From Kiritimatiellia bacterium (GTDB lineage Bacteria > Verrucomicrobiota > Kiritimatiellia > CAIQIC01 > Lenti-01): a DNA stretch of 54,997 bases. The notes under the pieces were generated by a model, which was not told the DNA's origin, searched no databases, and saw only the letters and a list, made by a program, of their open reading frames with translations. Location of the stretch: contig JAFYAC010000068.1 of assembly GCA_017540905.1 (NCBI GenBank), positions 1-54,997 on the forward strand, in the 5' to 3' direction. This document shows, piece by piece, positions 26,223 to 34,334 of the stretch. Numbering within the stretch: the first letter of the stretch is position 1; each line of letters starts with the position of its first letter. The position numbers and the translations under genes were made by a program.

Positions 26223-26597
26223 ATGACCTCCGAAGAAATCAAAGCCAAGCTCGCCGAACTCGAAGAAGCAGCCCTTGCCCACTTCTGCGAAAACCCCGCT
26301 TGGAGAAGGGAGTACGAGCGTGCCCCCGAGGGTGCCAAACGCTACTACCGCCACACCTTCGGCTTCTCCGTCGGGGCCATCGGTAGCGGTTGCGACGAGC
26401 AGACCCTCAAACTCCTCGCCGATGCCTTCGAGGACGAAAAGAACGACATCTACCGCACGATGGATGACGAATCATGGGATTACGTCATCCGCAACGCTGG
26501 AGGTCCCGCCAAAATCGGCCTCCACCAATGCCGCATCCACATGCAAGGCAAGAAGGAGGTCAAAGTCGGTGACTGGTTCGACCACACCTACGAATGA
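26223..26597 (+). CDS. Small hypothetical protein
   Basis: This is a 124-residue soluble protein without a recognised domain. The N-terminus is helical (EEIKAKLAELEEAALAHF) and the middle holds RYYRHTFGFSVGAIGSGCDE. The end reads KKEVKVGDWFDHTYE. The start at 26223 lies 15 nt after the previous stop, behind GGGAGACGCACC. C-biased third positions match its neighbour. The position suggests an operon with the 379-residue gene before it and the ASCH gene after it. No function can be assigned. Confidence 0.65.
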   Translation: MTSEEIKAKLAELEEAALAHFCENPAWRREYERAPEGAKRYYRHTFGFSVGAIGSGCDEQTLKLLADAFEDEKNDIYRTMDDESWDYVIRNAGGPAKIGLHQCRIHMQGKKEVKVGDWFDHTYE

Positions 26598-26632
26598 CCA
26601 CCATTCAAAACCAAACACCAGAAAGGAAACCC

Positions 26633-27043
26633 ATGAAAACCCAACGAAAGACCAACGCCTCCATTCCCCTCCGTACGCCGTATGAATACCGCCCGCTGGA
26701 ACCCAGCATCTACCCCGTGCTCTCCATCCGTGCGGAATACGCCGAAGAAATCGTCCTCGGCATGAAGGAAGAAGAATACCGGACATGGAAGCCCCTTCGA
26801 CTGGGTCCCATCGCCCTCCATGCCTGCGGCCGTGAATCCTATCCCCGTGCCCCCGCTGGCCACATCCTCGGCATCATGGACATCGTGGCCGTCGAAGGCA
26901 CTGAAGGCGACTACTCCTGAATCATCGGCAGCTACACCCCTCTGGAACGCCCCGTTCCCACCCGCGGCTACCAAGGCATCTGGACCTCCCCCGTTCCTCT
27001 CGTCCCCAAGCAAAAGCCCGCCTGGGCCATCAAGGAATACTGA
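26633..27043 (+). pseudogene. ASCH/PUA-like domain protein interrupted by an in-frame TGA
   Basis: From ATG 26633 (AGAAAGGAAAC just upstream) the frame reads 95 codons with the ASCH signature: YPVLSIRAEYAEEIVLGMK, EEEYRTWKPLRLGPIALHAC and HILGIMDIVAVE. It then meets TGA at 26918-26920. The same frame continues for 40 codons (IIGSYTPLERPVPTRGYQGI, W) to the next TGA at 27041-27043, which restores a full-length ASCH domain. In this family the interrupted position is usually Trp before the strand that leads to P.P..G..G.W, so a TGG-to-TGA change is likely. ASCH domains bind RNA or nucleotides. Either the gene is freshly dead or a truncated 95-residue product is made. Confidence 0.7.
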
Positions 27044-27112
27044 CATATCCAACCTTAACCCTTGCCTGCGTTCTGCCTCTCATTATTCTTTTCCCATAGG
27101 AGCACCAGTACC

Positions 27113-27316
27113 ATGATGGACCTCAAATACACCGTGGATGTCAGGAAGTTCGACAAGCGCGATTGCCCATCCTGCGGCCATTGGGTCCCCCGTTCTGCCG
27201 AGCGCTGCCCCAAATGCGGCCACGTCTTCGACCCTCCCTGGCACTGCCCCCAATGGGTTGGCTACATCGTCCTCGCCTTCATCGCCTTCCTCCTCCTCTG
27301 GGCCGCCTTTCACTGA
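27113..27316 (+). CDS. Small zinc-ribbon membrane protein
   Basis: This is a 67-residue protein. It begins MMDLKYTVDVRKFDKRD and then has a two-knuckle zinc ribbon, CPSCGHWVPRSAERCPKCG (18-36), followed by HVFDPPWHCPQW. A single hydrophobic C-terminal helix (VGYIVLAFIAFLLLWAAF) anchors it, with a cytoplasmic ribbon expected. The ATG at 27113 follows ATAGGAGC; a second ATG at 27116 is equally possible. It is the last gene of the plus-strand accessory cluster. Function unknown. The double CxxC zinc ribbon plus a tail anchor is common in small regulatory or scaffold proteins. Confidence 0.7.
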   Translation: MMDLKYTVDVRKFDKRDCPSCGHWVPRSAERCPKCGHVFDPPWHCPQWVGYIVLAFIAFLLLWAAFH

Positions 27317-27354
27317 CAACCACCCTGCTACCGCTCTCCTTCCAGTCCTTCGAC

Positions 27355-27405
27355 TCGTTCATTTTTTCGGGACAACCCCGTTCCAATTCGTTCATTTCTT
27401 CAGGA
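27355..27405 (+). repeat. Pair of 18-bp direct repeats, 33-bp period
   Basis: TCGTTCATTTTTTCGGGA (27355-27372) and TCGTTCATTTCTTCAGGA (27388-27405) differ at two positions and are offset by 33 bp, about three helical turns. They lie just upstream of a perfect TATAAT (27417-27422) in the gap before the secreted EEP-domain gene. This could be a tandem activator or repressor site. Confidence 0.5.
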
Positions 27406-27416
27406 ATGCGCCCCTC

Positions 27417-27422
27417 TATAAT
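27417..27422 (+). promoter_or_regulatory. Possible -10 box TATAAT
   Basis: A perfect TATAAT stands about 180 bp before the start of the 27602 gene. No good TTGACA is present at the right distance; the nearest is TTCATT at 27391-27396 with a long 20-bp spacer, inside the direct repeat. It may be an activator-dependent promoter. ATTATA also reads on the other strand, so the direction is not certain. Confidence 0.3.
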
Positions 27423-27431
27423 TACCGTAAC

Positions 27432-27446
27432 TTCTGATAGCTAAAG
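27432..27446. repeat. 15-bp dispersed repeat TTCTGATAGCTAAAG, copy 1
   Basis: The same 15 bases occur at 51994-52008, and a copy with two changes is at 52187-52201. All copies are followed by A-rich and then C-rich sequence. Copy 1 sits at the right edge of the accessory cluster and copies 2 and 3 at the left edge of the phage recombination genes. Confidence 0.6.
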
Positions 27447-27601
27447 AAAAAACATCCATCCTTTCTCCTTTTCCTCCTCCCCGCTCCCCCACCTCCGCTG
27501 TTCCCTGAAGGACATTGGGACTTGTCCGTCGGGGGAGGTGTGGATAAAAGGACAGGGATGAAAGAATTGCGGTCAAACGAGTCCGGCTCGGAGGTGCTTG
27601 C

Positions 27602-30600
27602 ATGACCGGGACACCGTACCGTCTTCGGACATGGTTGGGGGGCATCTGCGTGGCGGCAGCCGTGCTGGCGTGCGTTCTCCCTGCGAAAGCCGTGGATGTC
27701 CGCATCGCCACGATGAACGTCTGCGACATGGCAGGTGGCTCGGAGAAGGCCGTGTCCGCTTTCTCGAACATCATCCAGCGCATTCAGCCGGACATCCTGG
27801 CATTGCAGGAATGCTCATCCGCCTTGGAAGAACCGTTGACCGCCCTGCTGGCCACGCAGCCGCGCCCGCTGCCCTACCGGGCTTTCATGCCGAATCCGGG
27901 TACCGGGAGGGCCACCGCAAGCAGCGACAAGATTGCCATCTTCAGCGCCTGGCCGATTGTGGAGTCGGTCATCGTGAAGGAGAACTACCACGACCGGAAT
28001 GCGGTCGAGTTCATGCGCTGGCCGCTCCATGCGAAAATCATGGTCCCCGGTGCCCTGAATCCGCTGCATGTCATTACCTTGCACGCCTCGGCGGGAACCG
28101 AACGGATCGACCGGCGCCTCTGGCGCGGGTTGGAAGCCTTCCGCGTCCGGGAGTACATGGAGGAGAAGATTCTGGGTGTTGACGAGAACGACGTGGAGTA
28201 CGTCGTGTTGGGCGACTTCAATGATTCCGCCGTGGGACGCTGGGATGCACAGTCAGCCGCCGCTTCCTTCCAGCCCGTGTCTTTCAGCTATGACCAGTTC
28301 CGCGTGTACGAGACCAACGGGACATTTGGTTCGGGAGCGAACTTCATCCTGGGGGCCGACCATTTCTGGTACGTCACGAACTCGGCACGCCGGGGAATTT
28401 CCCTTCCCTACCGCACCTTTCCTTCACAGCGCTTCGGCGACGTCCAGCCCGTGGAGACGTTCCAGACGGGGAGCACGTCGAACTGGGTCACGGAATGGCG
28501 GGAAGGCAACATCTACCGGCTCGACTACATCCTCTTCAGCCGCGAAATCATGTCCAGCTGCTACGGGGTGCCCGCCGGGGAAATCTACTACTCTCCGGGG
28601 GATAGTCCGGGCGCCATTGGCGGACGCAACCTTCCCAAACCGGGGCTGCTCCTCACCAATTCCGCCAGCCTGGACGCTTCCGACCACCTCCTCGTCTTCA
28701 GCGACTTCCACATGATCGACGAAATCAGCGGCCTGACCCCCGTGGCAATTCTCAGCGAGGTTGTCCACAGCGGAGCCAACCCGCAGGCGAACTACATCGA
28801 AATCTGCAACACCGGCAACGGTTCCCTCCCGCTCGACGGATACTCCCTCGACATTTACCCCTCCGGCGCCCCCCTCCCGACCGCGACCTTATCCCTCGAT
28901 GGCACAACCCTGTCCGCCGGTGAAGCCTGGTGGGTGGCCGCCCAAGCCGACGAGGCCGCTTCCGCGTGGGGCACCGAAGCCGACGCCGAATGGACGGAAC
29001 TGGCCGACCTCGACGGCAACGACACCATCGTCCTGCGCGACGGGACCGGCCGGGTCCTCGACATCTACGGAACCATCGGCGGCTCCGGCGATGGTTTGCC
29101 CTGGCGTTTTGCCAACGCTGTCGCCGTCCGTATCCCCGGCATTACCGAGCCATTGACCAGCTGGCAGGCGGTCGAGTGGCAAATCACCGAAGCCGACCTT
29201 TCCACCGCCACCCCCGGACAGCATATCGCGGTGGCCGAGGCGGATGCCAGCCTGCGGGACGTGGCGGTCTATGCGGCGGAAGAGGATGCCCCGGAACCGA
29301 CGGCAACGGACCCGTTCCGCTTCGGCGCGACGGTCTGGCCCAACATCGCTGCCTCCAACCTGTCACTGATGGCGGTGTTCCGTGTGGATGGTGGGGCATG
29401 GCTCCAAGCCGGAATGTCGAACGTGGCCGGTCGGGTATGGGCCTCGCCTTCGCTCGACGTGGCCCGCTTGGGCGGCAGCACCATGAACTACTACGTTGCC
29501 CTTTCCTTCGACGGTCCGGGCGGAATGAGTCCCGTCCACTCCGCCACCAACACCTACCAGTTCCGCGGTGGCGCCGTCGTGACCAACCTCACGGACGTGC
29601 TGATCAACGAAATCAAATCCTCCGGCAACGCCAACGAGTTCGTCGAGCTGGCGGGCGGCGCCGGTGTGGATGTCGGCGGATGGAGCCTCTCCCTCTACGA
29701 TTCGGCTGCGACCGAGCTGTGGCAATGCGTCCTGCCGGATGGCAGCCGGATGCCGACCAATTCGTTCCATGACGTGTTCACGAACACCGTCGGCTTTCTC
29801 GTGCTGGCTCCGACCGCCAGCTCCGTTTCCTCCGGCACGATCCTGCGGCTGGATGGAGCGTGGGAAAGCGATACGGCGGGAATGGTTGCGGAAAAAGACC
29901 CTCGGGTACTGGTTCTCCGCGACGCGGATGGCGCTGTGGCGGATGCCGTGGCGCTGGCTTCCACAAACGACTTCGTGAAAATGACCATGCCGGAGGGACT
30001 TTCCACATCGGTCGCGCGCGGAGAGGGCAATTTCCTCCATTGCCTAGGGGCGGGCAACACCACCTCCACCGGCTCCATCCAGGCTCCCAACAACGTCCGT
30101 ACCGGTTGCACCGATCCCAACCTCCACGCCTTGCCGGATTGGTCCCGTTCAACCGCCACTCCCGGCGCGCGCAACATCCACCAGACCTCCGGCAACCTGG
30201 TCATCGCCCGCGTTGACAGCGACGGCGACGGAGTCCTCGACGACGCCGACAACTGCCCGTCCGAGCCTAACACCGTCCAGGGAGACATCGACAAGGATGG
30301 CTACGGAGATGCGTGCGACGAAGACATGGACGGGGATGGCATACCCAACCCCATCGACAACTGCCCCGACACCTACAACACCCGGCAGGAAGATTACAAC
30401 GGCGACGGCATCGGGAACGCCTGCGACCCGGACTTCGACGAGGAGGACTGGAACGGGCGCGTCGAAACCATCCTGCTTGATTTCGAGACCGTCCAGAAAA
30501 CCCGCTACGCCGACTCCGACGTGACCACCGGGGGGAGGGTCTGGACGATGCACGAAGCGATTGTCAGTGCAGGGACCGACAGCGCCAACGACAGGAAAAT

Positions 30601-31555
30601 CGGAGAACGGGCGATGCGCACGCGCACCAACGCCGTCCTCACCCTCAAGGGAACCCTGACCAACGGGCTGGAAACCATTTCCTTCTTCTACGGTCCCTAC
30701 GGCACCGACAAGACCGCCAAACTGCCAACCGTTGTCGTGGAGGCCAGCACCGATGGCGGGAAGAACTGGAAGGAATATGCCCACTTCGAGACGGCCAACA
30801 CCGAAGAACTGGCCGCCGCCGTTGCTACCGGCTTGGGCATCCCCGACAAGGCGGGATTCCGTCTGCGCATGGAGGGCGGGAACAACACCGTCCATCTGAA
30901 CCTCGACAACATCCTCCTGGTCAGCGAACTCGCCGCCGCCCCCACCTGCGAGCTGGTGGACGAGGTGGTCGCCAACCTAGACGGCCAGGTCCATACCAAC
31001 AACTTCGTCGTCAGGCCCTCCCGTGCTTCGTGGTCGGTCCTCTACACCTCGGAGGAAGGAACGGAGACCGCCGCCCCGACGGAGGTTGGTACCTATACCG
31101 CAACCGTGACCGTGGAAGCCGGTGCCAAGTGGCCAGCCAAGACCTTCACCTTCCCCGGCTCTCTCCAAATCACCGAGGAGGCCGATTCTTTCGCGCAATG
31201 GCTCTGCGAGCGATTCGGCGCCACTCCCGACGACCCCGATTTCCTCCCCGAAGCCGATGCCGACAACGACCGCATGACCACCTGGCAGGAATACCTCGCC
31301 GACACCTGCCCCACCGATGCCGCCAGCGTCCTCAGGATCGAACACATGAGCCTGTCCCCCACCCAGATGCTCCTCCGCTTCAACGCCTCCACCAACCGCC
31401 ACTACCGCCTCGTCTACTGGACCAACCTCTTCGCCGACCCCTCCACCAACGACCTGGGCCCCGGTCTCTCGACCGGCGAAATCACCCTCCCCATCACCTC
31501 CTCCAACGCTTGGTTCGGCGCCATCCGGGCGCTGCTCCCTCCCGCCTTCGAGTGA
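27602..31555 (+). CDS. Secreted endonuclease/exonuclease/phosphatase protein with lamin-tail domains and calcium-binding repeats
   Basis: This is a 1317-residue protein with a signal peptide (about 1-30, ending PAKA). The EEP catalytic domain (about 32-375) keeps its key motifs: LALQECSS, VITLHASAG, VVLGDFND and the terminal SDHLLVFSDF. It should cleave phosphodiester bonds in nucleic acids or phospholipids outside the cell. Two lamin-tail-like domains follow (about 375-510, ANYIEICNTGNG; about 660-790, NEFVELAGGAG). Then comes a thrombospondin type-3 block (about 869-946, DSDGDGVLDDADNCP repeats) that binds calcium, and a C-terminal segment with DADNDRMTTWQEYLADTCP. The start ATG at 27602 has only a weak ribosome-binding site (GGAGGTGCTTGC). 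The gene stands alone between two other clusters. It resembles extracellular nucleases of marine and gut PVC bacteria. Confidence 0.85.
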   Translation: MTGTPYRLRTWLGGICVAAAVLACVLPAKAVDVRIATMNVCDMAGGSEKAVSAFSNIIQRIQPDILALQECSSALEEPLTALLATQPRPLPYRAFMPNPGTGRATASSDKIAIFSAWPIVESVIVKENYHDRNAVEFMRWPLHAKIMVPGALNPLHVITLHASAGTERIDRRLWRGLEAFRVREYMEEKILGVDENDVEYVVLGDFNDSAVGRWDAQSAAASFQPVSFSYDQFRVYETNGTFGSGANFILGADHFWYVTNSARRGISLPYRTFPSQRFGDVQPVETFQTGSTSNWVTEWREGNIYRLDYILFSREIMSSCYGVPAGEIYYSPGDSPGAIGGRNLPKPGLLLTNSASLDASDHLLVFSDFHMIDEISGLTPVAILSEVVHSGANPQANYIEICNTGNGSLPLDGYSLDIYPSGAPLPTATLSLDGTTLSAGEAWWVAAQADEAASAWGTEADAEWTELADLDGNDTIVLRDGTGRVLDIYGTIGGSGDGLPWRFANAVAVRIPGITEPLTSWQAVEWQITEADLSTATPGQHIAVAEADASLRDVAVYAAEEDAPEPTATDPFRFGATVWPNIAASNLSLMAVFRVDGGAWLQAGMSNVAGRVWASPSLDVARLGGSTMNYYVALSFDGPGGMSPVHSATNTYQFRGGAVVTNLTDVLINEIKSSGNANEFVELAGGAGVDVGGWSLSLYDSAATELWQCVLPDGSRMPTNSFHDVFTNTVGFLVLAPTASSVSSGTILRLDGAWESDTAGMVAEKDPRVLVLRDADGAVADAVALASTNDFVKMTMPEGLSTSVARGEGNFLHCLGAGNTTSTGSIQAPNNVRTGCTDPNLHALPDWSRSTATPGARNIHQTSGNLVIARVDSDGDGVLDDADNCPSEPNTVQGDIDKDGYGDACDEDMDGDGIPNPIDNCPDTYNTRQEDYNGDGIGNACDPDFDEEDWNGRVETILLDFETVQKTRYADSDVTTGGRVWTMHEAIVSAGTDSANDRKIGERAMRTRTNAVLTLKGTLTNGLETISFFYGPYGTDKTAKLPTVVVEASTDGGKNWKEYAHFETANTEELAAAVATGLGIPDKAGFRLRMEGGNNTVHLNLDNILLVSELAAAPTCELVDEVVANLDGQVHTNNFVVRPSRASWSVLYTSEEGTETAAPTEVGTYTATVTVEAGAKWPAKTFTFPGSLQITEEADSFAQWLCERFGATPDDPDFLPEADADNDRMTTWQEYLADTCPTDAASVLRIEHMSLSPTQMLLRFNASTNRHYRLVYWTNLFADPSTNDLGPGLSTGEITLPITSSNAWFGAIRALLPPAFE

Positions 31556-31577
31556 CAAACCTGTCGGGGCGTGGCGG

Positions 31578-31757
31578 CTACAGGACGGTCACGCGGTCGG
31601 GGGTCTTGTGGACGGCACGGGGATAGCGGACGGCGGGCTCGCCGAGGAGGAGGACGAAGCCGACGTCGTGGCCTTCCGGAATGCCGAAGGCGTCGCAGAG
31701 GGCGGCGGTGTTCATGTTGCGGCGGGGCCCGCCGTCGACGACGAGGATTTTCTTCAT
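31578..31757 (-). pseudogene. Chimeric flavoprotein relic: FMN-reductase start joined to nitroreductase end
   Basis: This is a 59-residue reading frame from ATG 31755-31757 behind AAGGAC. Its first half, MKKILVVDGGPRRNMNTAAL, is the FMN-phosphate loop at the N-terminus of NADPH-dependent FMN reductase/flavodoxin-like proteins. Its second half, GIPEGHDVGFVLLLGEP plus YPRAVHKTP, looks like the C-terminus of a nitroreductase. Neither fold is complete, so a deletion has probably fused the two ends of what were two adjacent genes. The next gene on this strand is the Crp/Fnr regulator. It could still be translated, since the start and ribosome-binding site are intact. Confidence 0.55.
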
Positions 31758-31897
31758 GTCCGGTCCTTTCGGTTTGCTCCACCCTACCATGCTGCCGCTC
31801 CCATTCGGAAGCCTGAAAAGTCACCGTCGGAGACGTCGGGACGGGCGGGGTATGGACAACCGGACAATCCCGTTCTTTTTCCGTTCGGCGGGCGGGG

Positions 31898-32572
31898 TTA
31901 CGGGCGGAGAGCGAAATGGTTTTTGCGCGACGTGAGGATTCCGGCCCTGGCGAGGCGGCCGATTTCGGCGGAGAGGGCGCTGCGCTCGGTGCAGAGGTAG
32001 TCGGCAAGGCCCTGGCGGTCGAAGGGGATGTCGAACTCGCGGGCGCCCTTTTCCTGCGCGACGGCGTGGAGGTAGGCCATGAGGCGGCTCGCGGTGGAGC
32101 GGCGGGAGAGGATGTCGATCTTGCGGTTCAGTTCAAGGGTCTTCGCGGCGAGCGTGCGCATGATGTTGCGGACGAGCCGGGTGTGGAAGGCGCAGGCGTT
32201 TCCGCACGGCGTGACGACGCGGGCGGCCTGGAGAAGCAGGACTTCGCTTTCTTCGTCCGCCTCGACGTCGACGGCCATCGCGACCGCGCCCGAAAACGCC
32301 TGCGCGGCGGCAACGCATTCGGGCGCGCGGACGAGCTTGATCAGGGTGCGCCGGCCGTTCTCGTCGTAGGTGGAGACGGCCAGCGCGCCGGAGAGGACGA
32401 CGCCGAAGCGGTCGGTCTTTGCGCCGGTGCGCATGAGGAGCTCGCCCTTCGCCAGGCGCACGCGCCGCGCCCCGAGGCAGGCAAAGAGGGCGGAGAGGTT
32501 GTCGGGGCCGATGCCGTCGAAGAGCGGCGAACGTTTGGCGAGGGCCGCGAGGATTGTGGTTTCGCGTTGCAT
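31898..32572 (-). CDS. Crp/Fnr-family transcriptional regulator
   Basis: This is a 224-residue protein. The N-terminal cyclic-nucleotide-binding-type beta-roll (about 10-120) begins AKRSPLFDGIGPDNLSALFA and includes RFGVVLSGALAVSTYDENG. A dimer helix follows around 130-150, and the C-terminal winged helix ends with FDRQGLADYLCTERSALSAE, where the recognition helix lies. No N-terminal Cys cluster for an Fe-S centre is present, so it is not a classical FNR; one internal CGNAC pair is the only candidate ligand site. I start it at ATG 32570-32572; a GTG at 32608 adds 12 residues. It is divergent from the hcp operon, and its best partner is that operon, as with the HcpR-type regulators that answer nitrosative stress. 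That role is inferred. Confidence 0.87.
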   Translation of the reverse strand: MQRETTILAALAKRSPLFDGIGPDNLSALFACLGARRVRLAKGELLMRTGAKTDRFGVVLSGALAVSTYDENGRRTLIKLVRAPECVAAAQAFSGAVAMAVDVEADEESEVLLLQAARVVTPCGNACAFHTRLVRNIMRTLAAKTLELNRKIDILSRRSTASRLMAYLHAVAQEKGAREFDIPFDRQGLADYLCTERSALSAEIGRLARAGILTSRKNHFALRP

Positions 32573-32588
32573 GGGGGGCAGTGTGGCA

Positions 32589-32615
32589 TTTCCGGAAAAT
32601 GTTGTCACGCCAACA
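32589..32615. promoter_or_regulatory. Palindromic candidate operator between the Crp/Fnr gene and the hcp operon
   Basis: TTTCCGGAAA (32589-32598) is a perfect 10-bp palindrome. TGTTG-TCACGC-CAACA (32600-32615) is a perfect 5-bp inverted repeat with a 6-bp spacer, the geometry expected of a Crp/Fnr dimer site. Both lie in the gap between the divergent genes, 60-90 bp before the first operon gene, so one site could control both directions. Confidence 0.45.
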
Positions 32616-32675
32616 GATTCCGCCAGGCGGCTTTGCTATGACAGGCGCCGTCAACAGGAAACAGGAGGCAAAAAA

Positions 32676-33458
32676 ATGAAGCGCAAGATTGTCGAAATCG
32701 ACGAAGGGAAATGCAACGGCTGCGGGCTTTGCGCGAACGCCTGCCACGAGGGCGCGATCGCCATCGTGGACGGCAAGGCGCGGCTCGTCAAGGACGACTA
32801 CTGCGACGGCATGGGCGACTGCCTGCCGGAATGCCCGGCCGGTGCGATACGGATCGTCGAGCGCGAAGCGGCGGCCTACGACGCCGAGGCGGTTGAAAAG
32901 TTGAAAGTTGAAAAGTTGAAAGGAATCGTACCTGCCATGGCTGAACCAAGCCCTGCCCAATCTCCTTCCCCATCCACTCGGCACATGCCGCCGCCCGGCG
33001 GATGCCCGGGCAAGGCAATGCGCACGTTCGACCGCGCGGCTTCCGCGGCGGCGGGCGGGGCGCCGTCCCCCGCGGGCGGCGCGGGGGAGCCGTCGCAGCT
33101 CGCCCAGTGGCCGTGCCAGATACGGCTCGTCCCGGCGACGGCGCCGTTCTTCGAGGGCGCGAAACTGCTGATCGCCGCCGACTGCACGGCCTACGCATAC
33201 GCCACGTTCCACCGCGATTTCATGCGCGGAAAGGTGACAATCGTCGGCTGTCCCAAGCTCGACCCCGTGGACTACTCGGAGAAGCTGGCGGAGATCATCC
33301 GCGCGAACGACATCCGGTCGGTGACGATCGTCCGCATGGAAGTCCCGTGCTGCGGGGGGCTCGAAATGGCCGCGAAGAAGGCGTTGCAGGCCAGCGGCAA
33401 GTTCATCCCGTGGCAGGTGGTGACGATCTCGCTCGACGGGCGCATCCTCGAATCGTGA
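32676..33458 (+). CDS. 4Fe-4S ferredoxin-type protein of the hcp operon
   Basis: This is a 260-residue protein. The N-terminus carries two cluster motifs, CNGCGLCANACHEGAI (about 14-29) and CDGMGDCLPECPAGAI (about 48-63). The C-terminal half (about 150-260) has LLIAADCTAYAYATFHRDF, GCPKLDP and PCCGGLE, giving further conserved Cys. Such proteins usually stand beside hcp and may pass electrons to it. Between the halves is a linker whose coding sequence has two perfect 15-bp tandem copies (32892-32921), giving VEKLK twice and then Pro/Ser-rich text. That stretch looks inserted. The start ATG has AGGAGG 9 nt upstream. It is the first gene of a five-gene plus-strand operon. Confidence 0.85.
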   Translation: MKRKIVEIDEGKCNGCGLCANACHEGAIAIVDGKARLVKDDYCDGMGDCLPECPAGAIRIVEREAAAYDAEAVEKLKVEKLKGIVPAMAEPSPAQSPSPSTRHMPPPGGCPGKAMRTFDRAASAAAGGAPSPAGGAGEPSQLAQWPCQIRLVPATAPFFEGAKLLIAADCTAYAYATFHRDFMRGKVTIVGCPKLDPVDYSEKLAEIIRANDIRSVTIVRMEVPCCGGLEMAAKKALQASGKFIPWQVVTISLDGRILES

Positions 33459-33468
33459 AGGAGAGGCC

Positions 33469-34125
33469 ATGAACGAACGGAAAGGAGAGGTTTTCTCGAT
33501 AGCGGCGGAGAACGCGCCGGTCGGCGGTTGCACGGTCTCAAAGGCCGTTGCCGAAGTCGCCGAGCGGCGGATTTCCCATTTCGCCCTCGCGGCGGGAACG
33601 GACATCAGTCCCGAAACCTACAATTACCACAAGTTGTGGATCGTGGCAGACGGAGAGGGCGAGGTCTTGGCCGCAAAGAACGCAAAGGTCGCAAAGGGAG
33701 ATGCATTCGTCACGCCCGTCGGCCAGCCGGTCGGCGTCAGGAGCGGGACGGGGCTCGTCTACACGGAAATCGAAACAGGAAAGGAAGACAACATGAAACT
33801 GAATCCAGGCGAGGCATTCGCGCTCAAGGACGTTCTTCCCTACGCGGAAGGGCGCATCGTCAACAAGGACATCATCAACGAGCCGAAGTTGAAGTTCGTG
33901 TTGATGGGTTTCGCCGCCGGTACGGGCCTCAGCGAACACGCCGCGCCGGGCGAGGCGCTGGTCTTCGCGCTCGACGGCGAGGGCGTGATTGGCTACGAGG
34001 GCAAGGAACACACCATCAAGGCGGGGGAGAACTTCGCGTTCGCCACACTGGGTCCGCGCCGAAAAGCCGTTCAAGATGGCTTTGTTGCTGACATTGGATT
34101 GACAGGCGGAAGGAGCAGGAAATGA
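33469..34125 (+). CDS. Two-part cupin protein, frameshifted at the C-terminus
   Basis: This is a 218-residue reading. The first part (1-108) is cupin-like ([17 protein letters not shown]). The second (from Met109) is a typical small cupin: [20 protein letters not shown] and [20 protein letters not shown]. Met109 (ATG 33793) has its own ribosome-binding site (AGGAAAGGAAG), so two products are possible. After AFA the frame is wrong: the expected ending is found one frame over as [18 protein letters not shown] with a TGA at 34100-34102. A small deletion near 34045 therefore replaced the last beta strands by an unrelated 26-residue tail. The start overlaps nothing; the stop overlaps the ferredoxin start (ATGA). 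Such cupins often accompany hcp; the precise function is unknown. Confidence 0.75.
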   Translation: MNERKGEVFSIAAENAPVGGCTVSKAVAEVAERRISHFALAAGTDISPETYNYHKLWIVADGEGEVLAAKNAKVAKGDAFVTPVGQPVGVRSGTGLVYTEIETGKEDNMKLNPGEAFALKDVLPYAEGRIVNKDIINEPKLKFVLMGFAAGTGLSEHAAPGEALVFALDGEGVIGYEGKEHTIKAGENFAFATLGPRRKAVQDGFVADIGLTGGRSRK

Positions 34126-34334
34126 GAGCGCATGTGGATCAGGAACTGTGCATCGGCTGCGGCCTGTGCACCAGCGTTGCGCCCGACGTGTTCGCAATGA
34201 ACGCGGACGGCAAGGCGGAGGCCGTGGCCGACACGACCGACGCAAACGGCGAGTCGGTGGAACAGGCCATCGAGGGATGCCCCGTGAGCGCAATAAGCCA
34301 GATTTCAAAAACACAAACAGGAGAACAACCATGA
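34122..34334 (+). CDS. Small 4Fe-4S ferredoxin
   Basis: This is a 70-residue ferredoxin with a single cluster: CIGCGLC near the N-terminus and the fourth Cys in EGCPVSAI. The layout (C..C..C...n...CP) and length match bacterial [3Fe-4S]/[4Fe-4S] ferredoxins. AAGGAGCAGGAA precedes the ATG, which overlaps the cupin stop; its stop overlaps the hcp ATG. Coupling to hcp makes it the likely electron donor for the hybrid cluster protein. Confidence 0.88.
   Translation: MRAHVDQELCIGCGLCTSVAPDVFAMNADGKAEAVADTTDANGESVEQAIEGCPVSAISQISKTQTGEQP

Noticed and set aside
26918-26920. UGA recoded as Trp or selenocysteine across the organism
   Set aside because: Many genes here end at TGA, including ATGA overlaps, so UGA is a stop. 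A point mutation in one gene is simpler; no selenocysteine-type stem-loop is evident just after the codon.
25068-27316. Calling the small plus-strand genes a toxin-antitoxin or anti-defence set
   Set aside because: No known toxin, antitoxin or anti-restriction domain can be seen; ASCH and zinc-ribbon domains alone do not support it.
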